NCBI GenBank assembly: GCA_023386835.1
Contig: JAEWIY010000020.1
Span: forward strand, 1-37,424
Origin: Verrucomicrobiota bacterium
GTDB taxonomy: Bacteria; Verrucomicrobiota; Verrucomicrobiia; Opitutales; Opitutaceae
Reading direction: 5' to 3'
DNA: 37,424 nt
Positions 7,162 to 14,253 of the stretch are shown here, piece by piece. The notes under the pieces were generated by a model, which saw only the letters and a list, made by a program, of their open reading frames with translations, was not told the origin of the DNA and ran no database searches. The position numbers were made by a program, and so were the translations under genes. Within the stretch, counting starts at the first letter, position 1. Every line of letters starts with the position of its first letter.

Positions 7162-8942
7162 GCGCGCTCGCCTTGCCCTCGGCCGTCGCGCTGCTCGGCG
7201 GCGTTGACCCCTGGATCTTCGCCTTCTCCTTCGTCACGGTCGTGGTGACGGTGTGGATGGGTTTCCGCTCCGCCAAGCAGAGCAAAACCGCGAGCGACTA
7301 CTTCGTTGCCGGCCGCTCCGTTTCGGTCGGCTGGAACGCGTCGGCAATTTCCGGCGAATACCTTTCCGCGGCGTCCTTCATGGGTGTCGCCGGCATGGTC
7401 ATGTCGAGCGGCTACGACGCGCTGTGGTACCCGGTGTGTTACGCCTGTGGATACCTGTTCCTGCTCCTGTTTATCGCCGGACCGCTCCGTCGCTTCGGCG
7501 CGTATACGATTCCCGATTTTGCGGAAGGCCGGTTCGATTCCCCGCTCTTCCGGAAGATCGCGGTGTGTTTCGTCCTCTTCATCGGCTTCTTCTATACGAT
7601 GCCGCAGATGAAGGGAGCGGGCACGACGCTGGCCTACATCTTCCCGGGCATGCCCTACTGGGGTGGCGTTGTCCTCGTCGGCGCTGTGATCACCCTCAAC
7701 GTGGCGCTCGGCGGCATGAAGGGCATCACCCTCGTGCAAGCCTTCCAGTACTGGATGAAGATGTTCGCGATCAGCGTTCCGGTCTTCGTCCTCATGTCCG
7801 TCTTCGGGTCCTATGGCGCACACCTCGACGTCAACGACGGACGCGGCGCGACACTGGCGGCGGACACGGTGACGCCGATTGTGCAATCCGTGGAAGCGGG
7901 CGAAGCGCCCCGGTTGCCCCTGGCGGCGAAGGCGCCCGCTGATGAGCCCTGGATTTCGCCTTTCGGTCCACTCACCACCAAAGCCGCCAAGGCGGCCGGG
8001 TTGAGCGACGAACAGGCCCGCCCCTACTCGCTGCTCTACACCTACTCGCTCATCATCGCGCTGGTCTGCGGCACCGCCGGCCTGCCGCACATCCTTGTTC
8101 GTTTCTACACGAATCCAGACGGCGTGGCGGCCAAGCGCACCACGATGTGGGTGATGGTGCTCATCGGCATCTTCTACGTCTTCCCGCCCGTATTCGGTGT
8201 GATGGGGCGCAATCTGTTGCCCGAACTCTACGCCGCCACCGGTGCCAAGGGCACGGACAAGGTCGTGCTCGAGCTGCCACGGGTGCTGAGCGCGCAGGGC
8301 GGCGTGTGGGGCAGCATCCTCAGTGGCATCACCTGCGCCGGTGCGTTCGCCGCGTTCATGAGCACCTTCAGCGGACTGCTTGTCTCCATGACGGGCGCCC
8401 TCGCCCACGACGTCTACGGGCGTATCCTCAAGCCCAATGCAACGCCGGCCCAGCGCATGCGCATGTTCAAGATCTCCGCCGTCATCATCGGCGCGATCGC
8501 AATCGTGCTGGGCGCCCAGGTTGAACAGCTGCAGATCAACTTCATGGTCGGCCAGGCGTTCGCCATCGCCGCCGCCAGCTACTTCCCGCTGCTCTTCATG
8601 AGCGTCTGGTGGCGTGGCATGACGATGCAGGGCGCGGCCACGGGCATGTTGGGCGGCGGACTCGCCGCGCTGGCCTGCACGACCCTCATCAACGTCAGCG
8701 ACCTGAAGATGGTCGACCTGTCGAGCTTCTGGGCGGCCAACCCGCTCGCCCGCATCCTGTGCGAGCAGCCGGCGATCTGGACGGTGCCGTTGGCGATCCT
8801 GCTCATGATCGTCGTTTCCAAGGCCACGCGCTCCACCGTTCCGGCGGACATCCGCATGAAGATGCTCGTGCTGCACGCGCCCGAAAAGCTGGGGCTGAAG
8901 CAGGAGTATATCCAGGAACACACCCCGATCGCGGGGCACTGA
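7158..8942 (+). CDS. Sodium:solute symporter, cation/acetate-type (SSS family)
   Basis: A 594-residue inner-membrane permease of the solute:sodium symporter family. It begins at a TTG that overlaps the stop of the upstream small subunit and is preceded by GGGGAGG about 6 bases away, which decides the start. Family features include SDYFVAGRS near residue 47, the SGEYLSAASFMGVAGM segment of helix 1-2, and GTAGLPHILVRFYTNPDG near residue 310, which is typical of the ActP/acetate-propionate-type clade. A hydrophilic insertion of about 80 residues, starting near residue 218, separates two helices. The substrate is probably a short monocarboxylate, but that follows from subfamily resemblance only. 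The gene converges on gpsA, with a strong hairpin between them. Confidence 0.9.
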   Translation: MSALALPSAVALLGGVDPWIFAFSFVTVVVTVWMGFRSAKQSKTASDYFVAGRSVSVGWNASAISGEYLSAASFMGVAGMVMSSGYDALWYPVCYACGYLFLLLFIAGPLRRFGAYTIPDFAEGRFDSPLFRKIAVCFVLFIGFFYTMPQMKGAGTTLAYIFPGMPYWGGVVLVGAVITLNVALGGMKGITLVQAFQYWMKMFAISVPVFVLMSVFGSYGAHLDVNDGRGATLAADTVTPIVQSVEAGEAPRLPLAAKAPADEPWISPFGPLTTKAAKAAGLSDEQARPYSLLYTYSLIIALVCGTAGLPHILVRFYTNPDGVAAKRTTMWVMVLIGIFYVFPPVFGVMGRNLLPELYAATGAKGTDKVVLELPRVLSAQGGVWGSILSGITCAGAFAAFMSTFSGLLVSMTGALAHDVYGRILKPNATPAQRMRMFKISAVIIGAIAIVLGAQVEQLQINFMVGQAFAIAAASYFPLLFMSVWWRGMTMQGAATGMLGGGLAALACTTLINVSDLKMVDLSSFWAANPLARILCEQPAIWTVPLAILLMIVVSKATRSTVPADIRMKMLVLHAPEKLGLKQEYIQEHTPIAGH

Positions 8943-8953
8943 GTCCTTCAACG

Positions 8954-8982
8954 TGCGGGCCGCGGCGATGCTGCGGCCCGCA
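8954..8982. terminator. Perfect GC-rich hairpin after the symporter gene
   Basis: TGCGGGCCGC and GCGGCCCGCA form a perfect 10-bp stem around a 9-base loop, 12 bases after the symporter stop and about 90 bases past the convergent gpsA stop. There is no T-run on either strand. It may be a bidirectional terminator or an mRNA 3'-end stabiliser. Confidence 0.5.
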
Positions 8983-9075
8983 TGAGCCGCGCCGGCACCA
9001 CGTTTGTGGCGCAGTGCGTTATGCGGCTCGTCTCGTCTTCCGAGGAGGGCCAGCGGGCGGGGGCCGGTCGCAGCT

Positions 9076-10101
9076 TTAGCCAGCCACGGTCGCGGGCTGC
9101 GGCCGCTCTGCTTTGAGCTCTCGAAGCATCAGATCGCGCAGAGCCTGCAGGGGAGGCTTGTCCTCAAAAATGATCCGATAGGTCTCGGCGAGAATTGGCG
9201 CGTCGATCCCTCGTTCCCGGCATAAGCCATGGAACGACTCGGTCGTCTTGTACCCCTCGACGACCGTGCGACGGCCCGCCATCAGGTCGCGCACGGCTGC
9301 GCCCCGACCCAGTTCTTCGCCAAACCGGCGATTGCGGCTCCAGGCGCCATGGCTCGTCGCGACCAGGTCTCCAAAACCGCTCAGGCCATAAAACGTCTCC
9401 ATCCGTGCGCCGAGCGCACTGCCCACCCGCACCATCTCCGCGAGCGCCCGCGTGAGCAGCGCCGCCTTGGTGTTGTCGCCCAACTGCAGTCCATCACAAC
9501 AACCCGCGGCGATCGCGTAGACGTTCTTCAGGCATCCTCCGAACTCCACGCCTGGCAGGTCGTCACTCGTATAAACGCGCAGGGTCGGACCGCTCACCGC
9601 CGCCTGTAGCTCTGCAACCACGGGATCCTGCCGGTTTGTCGCGAGCACCATGGCGGCCGGTTTGCCCTGCGCCACCTCGGCGGCATTGGTCGGACCGGTC
9701 AGTGAACCGGCGATGAGGTCGGGCATCACTTCCGCCAGCACCTCCGACGGCCGCAAATGTGACTTCAACTCCAGGCCTTTCGCCAGGCTGACGACCATCC
9801 GTAACTCGGTCGCGAGTTGCCGCGACTCACGCACCCGGGTCGCGGTTTCACGCAACGCCTGCGCGGGGCAGGCCAGCAGGACGACCTGGGCTTCCATCAG
9901 CACCGGCGCGATCTCGTGCCCGAGCTGCAGGCTCGGCGGCAAAGGCACACCGGGCAGGTACTCCTGGTTCTCGTGGGCGGACGCGAGCGCCACCGCGTGC
10001 TCGAAGCGGCGCGGCACGAGCGTGACTGTGTGCCCCATTCGGCTGAGATGGACCGCAAACGCCGTTCCCCACGCTCCGGCACCGATCACGGCAAAGTTCA
10101 T
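9076..10101 (-). CDS. gpsA: NAD(P)-dependent glycerol-3-phosphate dehydrogenase
   Basis: The enzyme reduces dihydroxyacetone phosphate to sn-glycerol 3-phosphate for phospholipid synthesis. The 341-residue product fits the family length. It starts with the Rossmann motif NFAVIGAGAWGTAFAVHLS, which fixes the ATG at 10101; the longer open frame upstream is non-homologous. Other family motifs are SLAKGLE, the GPTNAAEVAQGKP substrate region, and the catalytic-lysine segment GGCLKNVYAIAAG followed by NTKAALLTRALAEM. YKTTESFHGLC is seen near the C-terminal domain. It is the last gene of a probable lysA-panB-gpsA run; the panB stop is 49 bases upstream. The enzyme is cytosolic. No anomaly is seen. 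Confidence 0.95.
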   Translation of the reverse strand: MNFAVIGAGAWGTAFAVHLSRMGHTVTLVPRRFEHAVALASAHENQEYLPGVPLPPSLQLGHEIAPVLMEAQVVLLACPAQALRETATRVRESRQLATELRMVVSLAKGLELKSHLRPSEVLAEVMPDLIAGSLTGPTNAAEVAQGKPAAMVLATNRQDPVVAELQAAVSGPTLRVYTSDDLPGVEFGGCLKNVYAIAAGCCDGLQLGDNTKAALLTRALAEMVRVGSALGARMETFYGLSGFGDLVATSHGAWSRNRRFGEELGRGAAVRDLMAGRRTVVEGYKTTESFHGLCRERGIDAPILAETYRIIFEDKPPLQALRDLMLRELKAERPQPATVAG

Positions 10102-10150
10102 GCAAACGTCCTTAACGTCACCACGTGCCGGTGCGGAGCGAAAAATCGCC

Positions 10151-10942
10151 TCATGTGCCCTTCTGATCCGCGGGGAATCGCCGCGTGCGCACCGCTTCAA
10201 CGTAGGCCGCAAAACCGTCGCGGTACGCCGCACCCGCGTCGGCAAACTTCGGCGCGAAATTGGGTGCCTCACCCACGGTGAGCCCCAACAGGTCAGTGCA
10301 AACCAGCACCTGCCCATCTACACCCGCTCCCGCTCCAATCCCGATCGTGGGTACACTCACGGCGGCGGTGACGGCCGCGGCGGCACTCGGTTCCACCAAC
10401 TCGAGAACAATGGAGAAGCACCCCGCTCGTTCCAACGCCTGTGCGTCGCGCACGAGGTCGTCGGCTTCCGTCGTCGTCACCCCAAACTTCTTGTAGCGAC
10501 CGAGCCGCTTCACCTGCTGCGGCTGCAAGCCAATGTGCCCCCACACCGGCACGCCTGCCTCGACCAGACGTGCGATTTTCGGTGCGAGCGCCGCGCCGCC
10601 CTCGATCTTCACCGCATCCACGCCGGCCTGTTGCATCAGACGCTGGCAGGACCGCAGCAATCGACGAAACTCGTAGTGCGCCTCCCCAAAAGGCACGTCG
10701 GCCACGACCAGCGCCGACGGCTGCGCCCGCACGACCGCGGCGGCGTGGTGCGCGATCATATCGAGCGTCACGGGAACGGTCGTGCTCAGGCCGAGAATCG
10801 TATTGCCGACGGAATCGCCGACCAAAATCAGGTCCACGCCCGCCTGATCGGCGTAGTGGGCGGTCAGCGCATCGTAGGCGGTGACAGCGACGATCGGCCG
10901 CTGTCCCTTGAGTTTGCGCAGTGTGTGCGGCGTGGTTTTCAC
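10151..10942 (-). CDS. panB: 3-methyl-2-oxobutanoate hydroxymethyltransferase
   Basis: The enzyme transfers a hydroxymethyl group from 5,10-methylene-tetrahydrofolate to 2-oxoisovalerate, making ketopantoate, the first step of pantothenate and CoA synthesis. The 263-residue TIM-barrel protein shows the Mg2+-binding VGDSVGNTILG near residue 41, DAVKIEGG near residue 110, GHIGLQPQ near residue 134, and the catalytic glutamate region IVLELVEP near residue 178. The start is a GTG at 10942. The peptide from residue 2 (KTTPHTLRKLKGQRPIVAVT) matches the usual PanB N-terminus, so the GTG is accepted. A GGTGGCGG stretch upstream could be a weak ribosome site. The gene lies 85 bases after lysA and 49 before gpsA; panC is not in the window. 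Confidence 0.95.
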   Translation of the reverse strand: MKTTPHTLRKLKGQRPIVAVTAYDALTAHYADQAGVDLILVGDSVGNTILGLSTTVPVTLDMIAHHAAAVVRAQPSALVVADVPFGEAHYEFRRLLRSCQRLMQQAGVDAVKIEGGAALAPKIARLVEAGVPVWGHIGLQPQQVKRLGRYKKFGVTTTEADDLVRDAQALERAGCFSIVLELVEPSAAAAVTAAVSVPTIGIGAGAGVDGQVLVCTDLLGLTVGEAPNFAPKFADAGAAYRDGFAAYVEAVRTRRFPADQKGT

Positions 10943-11027
10943 AACGCCGCCACCCTATGCAGCCCCGGCGCAAAGGCCATGGCAGGCTTTCGATCGCTGA
11001 CGCGCGGCTCCTTCACCGAGCGACAGA

Positions 11028-12332
11028 TTATTTCAGGAAGTCCGGAACACGCTCGCCGGCGATCAACTGCTCAAAGCTTTCGCGTTCGTGAATCAGCTCA
11101 AACGCGCTGCCCTGCACCAGGACTTCGGCCACCAACGAGCGGGAGTTGTAGCGACTGGCCATCGTATAGCCGTAGGCGCCCGCGCTCATGAACGCGATGA
11201 GTTCGCCCTCGCCGACCTGTTGCAGCTTCCTGCCTTTGGCGAAACAATCGCCGCTCTCGCAGATCGGCCCCACGATGTCGGCGACCAAGGCCGGACGCGT
11301 CGTATCCCGGTGCAGCGGCACCACCTCGTGATAACTCTCGTACATCGCGGGGCGCACGAGGTCGTTCATCGCGGCATCGACCACCAGGAAGTTTCGACCA
11401 TGACCGCGCTTGAGGTATTCGACCCGCGAGATCAGCACCCCGGCGTTGCCGACGAGGAAACGTCCCGGCTCGAGCAGGATCTTCAACCCGGCCTGCTTCA
11501 ACAAGGGCAGCAACGCCGCGCCGTACGCTTCCGGAGTCAGCGGACGCTGCGACGCCGGCTTTGACTCCCACCAAGCCGGGTCACCGCTGGCTAAGGCATC
11601 CTGATAGATGATGCCCAATCCCCCCCCAATCGAGAAATAGCGGATGTTGTAGGTGGCCTTCAGCTCCGCGACGAACGGCAGGACTTTCTCCACCGCCTCG
11701 ACGAAAGGCTCGGCCGACGTCAGCTGGGAGCCGATGTGCATCTGCACGCCGGCGATGTCGATGTGCGGCAGTTTCGCCGCCGCTTCGTAGGCGGCCGCGG
11801 CAAAGCGCAGGGGAATGCCAAACTTGTTGTCGCTCTTGCCCGTGGTGATCTTGGCGTGAGTCTTCGCGTCGACGTCCGGATTGATTCGGATCGCGATCGG
11901 CGCCTTCAGGCCCATCTGGCCGGCAACATGGTTGATTCGCGCCAGCTCCGGTTCGCTCTCCACATGAAAGGCGAACACGCCCTGTTCGAGGGCGAGCCGG
12001 ATCTCCGCTTCGGTTTTGCCCACACCGGCAAAAACGCTCCGCTTCACGTCCGCCCCCGCCGCGAGCACGCGCCGAATTTCGCCGCCGCTGACCAGGTCAA
12101 ACGCCGCCCCGTGATTCGCGAGAAGCCGCAACAGCGCCAGGTTGCTGTTCGCCTTCATCGCATAACAAAGCTGCACATCGACGCCGGTCAGACTGCCGAG
12201 CAGCCGGTGCACATTGTCGGAAATCGTGGCGGCGCTGTAAACGTACGTGGGGGTGCCGTACAGGCGCGCGACGGCCGCCAGATCGACGGCTTCACAGTGC
12301 AAATCGGCACCGACATAACGGAAATGATGCAT
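11028..12332 (-). CDS. lysA: Diaminopimelate decarboxylase
   Basis: The enzyme decarboxylates meso-diaminopimelate to L-lysine with pyridoxal phosphate, the last step of lysine synthesis. The 434-residue protein is a fold-type III PLP enzyme. YAMKANSN near residue 50 carries the Schiff-base lysine, SIGGGLGI binds the cofactor phosphate, EPGRFLVGNAG follows, and GPICESGDCFA near residue 340 holds the catalytic cysteine. These separate LysA from ornithine decarboxylase. The ATG at 12332 was selected because the open frame upstream runs into the AT-richer intergenic region and has no family resemblance. Transcription probably continues into panB and gpsA. I see no lysine riboswitch: the divergent gap upstream is short and holds no extended folded leader. 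Confidence 0.95.
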   Translation of the reverse strand: MHHFRYVGADLHCEAVDLAAVARLYGTPTYVYSAATISDNVHRLLGSLTGVDVQLCYAMKANSNLALLRLLANHGAAFDLVSGGEIRRVLAAGADVKRSVFAGVGKTEAEIRLALEQGVFAFHVESEPELARINHVAGQMGLKAPIAIRINPDVDAKTHAKITTGKSDNKFGIPLRFAAAAYEAAAKLPHIDIAGVQMHIGSQLTSAEPFVEAVEKVLPFVAELKATYNIRYFSIGGGLGIIYQDALASGDPAWWESKPASQRPLTPEAYGAALLPLLKQAGLKILLEPGRFLVGNAGVLISRVEYLKRGHGRNFLVVDAAMNDLVRPAMYESYHEVVPLHRDTTRPALVADIVGPICESGDCFAKGRKLQQVGEGELIAFMSAGAYGYTMASRYNSRSLVAEVLVQGSAFELIHERESFEQLIAGERVPDFLK

Positions 12333-12379
12333 GGAGCGGCGGAAAAAAGACGTAAACGGTCGGACCGTGCGATTTTTCA

Positions 12380-12409
12380 TTGAAAAAACGATTCCAAAGT
12401 TCCGATAGA
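12380..12409 (+). promoter_or_regulatory. Candidate sigma-70-type promoter for the small membrane protein gene
   Basis: TTGAAA at 12380-12385 and GATAGA at 12404-12409 are separated by 18 bases in a locally AT-richer stretch between lysA and the small ORF starting at 12461. The -35 matches 5 of 6 and the -10 only 3 of 6 of the E. coli consensus, so this is a weak prediction. Confidence 0.35.
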
Positions 12410-12460
12410 AGCACCGCCGTGCGTACCCTGAGCCGAATTTTCCATCGCCCGAGGATCCGC

Positions 12461-12682
12461 ATGGGATCCGTGGATAATTCGCGCATCCACACCACGCCGA
12501 TTCGGAACGCCGGTTTCGTGAGCTTTTTCTCGGAAAGCGGCTGCCTTTCTTCACGGCACCCGGACTACCACGATACCCGCCTGCGCCGTCAAAAGGCGCT
12601 CCGCCTGCTCGTCATCATCGCCATCACGGCGCTGTGCACCTGGGTGGTCGTGGAGAGCGCGCGGGCGATCTCGATGTTCTGA
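12461..12682 (+). CDS. Small single-pass membrane protein, hypothetical
   Basis: A 73-residue predicted protein not recognised as any named family. It has a polar N-terminal half followed by basic residues (DTRLRRQKALR) and a hydrophobic segment of about 20 residues near the C-terminus, ending VVVESARAISMF. The positive charges before the helix suggest an N-in membrane protein. The ATG at 12461 is preferred because GAGGAT lies about 5-10 bases upstream. A TTG 81 bases earlier in the same frame coincides with the likely -35 box. The gene is divergent from lysA and 140 bases before a lipoprotein gene on the same strand. Nothing indicates function, and the coding call itself is moderately certain. 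Confidence 0.5.
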   Translation: MGSVDNSRIHTTPIRNAGFVSFFSESGCLSSRHPDYHDTRLRRQKALRLLVIIAITALCTWVVVESARAISMF

Positions 12683-12822
12683 CGCGCTCCGCCGCGCCGG
12701 GGTGTTCCCCCCAAGCGACCGACAGGCGAACGAAACGCATCACCGAGTCTCCGGGGACCGGCCAGTCGGTGAGTCCGGCAGCCTTGCGGTTTGAAGCGTA
12801 ATCCGTTGGCTCGGGGCATCCC

Positions 12823-13299
12823 ATGCGAACCACCCTTCCCCGTATCTCGCTTTCCGCCGTTCTCGCTCTCCTCGTCGCCACGCTCTTCGCCGGCTGCCTG
12901 AACAAGGCCGAAGTGCGGGGTATCACGGTTCAGCTCGTCGACGTGAGCGGTGCGCGCACGGCCAGCGGCGCCGAACTCACGCTCCGGCTCCATTACCTCA
13001 ATGAAAACCTGGTCGGCATCGCGGCCGACGGTGCGCGTCATCGCGTCACCATCGGGGGGGTCACGCTGGGGCGCGTGGAGAACAAGCAACCGATCGGCCT
13101 GCCGCAGATGGGCAGCGACACGCAGGAGGTGAAGGTCCAGATCGACAGCGCCACGGCCGACCGGCTGCGCGCGCTGCAGGCGTCAGGCGTCGCCAATTAC
13201 GAGATGGAAAGCACCATCCTGATCTCGGCCGGCGAGACCGACATGCAGAGCCGCGGCACTTCGAGTGGCACGGTGTCGCTCGCGCAGCTCCAGCTTTGA
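12823..13299 (+). CDS. LEA14/WHy-type lipoprotein
   Basis: A 158-residue predicted lipoprotein. The signal peptide ends in the lipobox FAGC with Cys near residue 26. The remainder looks like a single immunoglobulin-like beta domain of the LEA-2/WHy type: alternating strands begin with VRGITVQLVDVSG, then A-ELTLRLHYLNENLVGIA. This resembles the pattern in which a conserved asparagine-containing strand precedes a glycine-rich turn, followed by IGGVTLGRVENKQPIGLP. Such domains are linked to water-stress tolerance in plants and occur in many bacterial envelope lipoproteins of unknown role. The protein probably sits in the outer or inner membrane facing the periplasm. It converges with sdhB, and a hairpin separates them. 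The family call is by motif pattern and is fairly confident; the role is unknown. Confidence 0.72.
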   Translation: MRTTLPRISLSAVLALLVATLFAGCLNKAEVRGITVQLVDVSGARTASGAELTLRLHYLNENLVGIAADGARHRVTIGGVTLGRVENKQPIGLPQMGSDTQEVKVQIDSATADRLRALQASGVANYEMESTILISAGETDMQSRGTSSGTVSLAQLQL

Positions 13300-13312
13300 T
13301 CAACGGCCGACC

Positions 13313-13336
13313 GGCGGTCGCATGTATGCGGCCGCC
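13313..13336. terminator. Hairpin between convergent lipoprotein and sdhB genes
   Basis: GGCGGTCGCAT pairs with ATGCGGCCGCC (one G-T pair) around a tiny loop. ATCAACGGC and GCCGTTTGAT flank it and can extend the stem with a bulge. It lies in the 64-base gap between two stops, so it can serve both directions. There is no long T-tract, only GTTTG on the plus side. Confidence 0.5.
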
Positions 13337-13363
13337 GTTTGATGGAGCGCTTCCCGGCGGAAA

Positions 13364-14176
13364 TCAGCCGGCGGCGCCGCTGACGGCGCTGCTTTTGGCG
13401 CGAAACGCGGAGCGGAAGCTCGCCTTCATGTAATCGCGGTACATGCGGGCGATGAAGTCGTGGCTGATCAGCTTCGGGCACACCGCACTGCACTCGTACT
13501 GGTTGGTGCAGTTGCCGAAACCGAGTTCGTCCATCTTGGCGACCATGTTCAGCACGCGCTGATCGCGCTCGGGCTGACCCTGCGGAAGCAGGCTCAATTG
13601 GCCAACCTTGGCGGAGACAAAGAGCATCGCTGATGCATTCTTGCAGGCGGCCACGCAGGCGCCGCACGCGATGCACGAGGCCGCGTCCATCGCGAGGTCC
13701 GCGGCTTCCTTCGGCACCGGAATCGAGTTCGCGTCGGGAGCCGCACCGGTCCGGATGCTGATGAAGCCGCCGGCCTGCATGATCGCATCGAAGCTTGAGC
13801 GATCGGAGACCAGGTCCTTGAGGATCGGGAACGGCTGGGCCCGGAACGGCTCGACCGTGATGACGGCCCCGTCCTGGAAGCTGCGCATGTAGGTCTGGCA
13901 GGTGGCAACGCCCTGGTGCGGGCCATGCGGTTTGCCGTCGATCATCAACGAGCACGTGCCGCAGATGCCTTCCCGACAGTCGTGGGCGAAGGCGATCGGA
14001 TCCTGTCCCTGCCGCTCCAGCTCGTCGTTCACCACGTCGAGCATCTCAAGGAAGGACATGTTGGGGTTCAGGTCCTTGGCCTGGTATTCAACGAAGCTGC
14101 CCGGCTGATCCGGCCCCGCCTGGCGCCAGATGCGCAGTGTGACGGAGATGAGCTTGGTGGAGGAGTCGGCGACCAT
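13364..14176 (-). CDS. sdhB: Succinate dehydrogenase/fumarate reductase iron-sulfur subunit
   Basis: Electron-transfer subunit of complex II, bound to the cytoplasmic side of the inner membrane through SdhC. It has 270 residues. The [2Fe-2S] ligands lie in HDCREGICGTCSLM and the later ATC near residues 66-92. The [4Fe-4S] motif CIACGACVAAC is near residue 148, and the [3Fe-4S]/[4Fe-4S] region NCTNQYECSAVCPK is near residue 223. All expected cysteines are visible. It belongs with the class B enzymes, as the single cytochrome subunit upstream shows. It starts with ATG 77 bases after the sdhA stop and is the last gene of sdhCAB. Direction (succinate oxidation or fumarate reduction) cannot be told from the sequence; a TCA-cycle role is most likely. 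Confidence 0.95.
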   Translation of the reverse strand: MVADSSTKLISVTLRIWRQAGPDQPGSFVEYQAKDLNPNMSFLEMLDVVNDELERQGQDPIAFAHDCREGICGTCSLMIDGKPHGPHQGVATCQTYMRSFQDGAVITVEPFRAQPFPILKDLVSDRSSFDAIMQAGGFISIRTGAAPDANSIPVPKEAADLAMDAASCIACGACVAACKNASAMLFVSAKVGQLSLLPQGQPERDQRVLNMVAKMDELGFGNCTNQYECSAVCPKLISHDFIARMYRDYMKASFRSAFRAKSSAVSGAAG

Positions 14177-14253
14177 GAGATACGAGGTTGGAGATTGGTT
14201 TCAGGTGGCGACGCGCAGGCGGACGGAGACCCGGGACGCCGCGGGGTGGAACA

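Noticed and set aside
6984..8951. A 655-residue open frame on the minus strand over the symporter gene
   Set aside because: Same reason: it is rich in H, R, E, G and D, lacks domain features and covers a well-supported SSS permease.
12333..12460. A lysine riboswitch upstream of lysA
   Set aside because: The lysA leader available is short and no long multi-helix fold or the conserved L-box core is visible.
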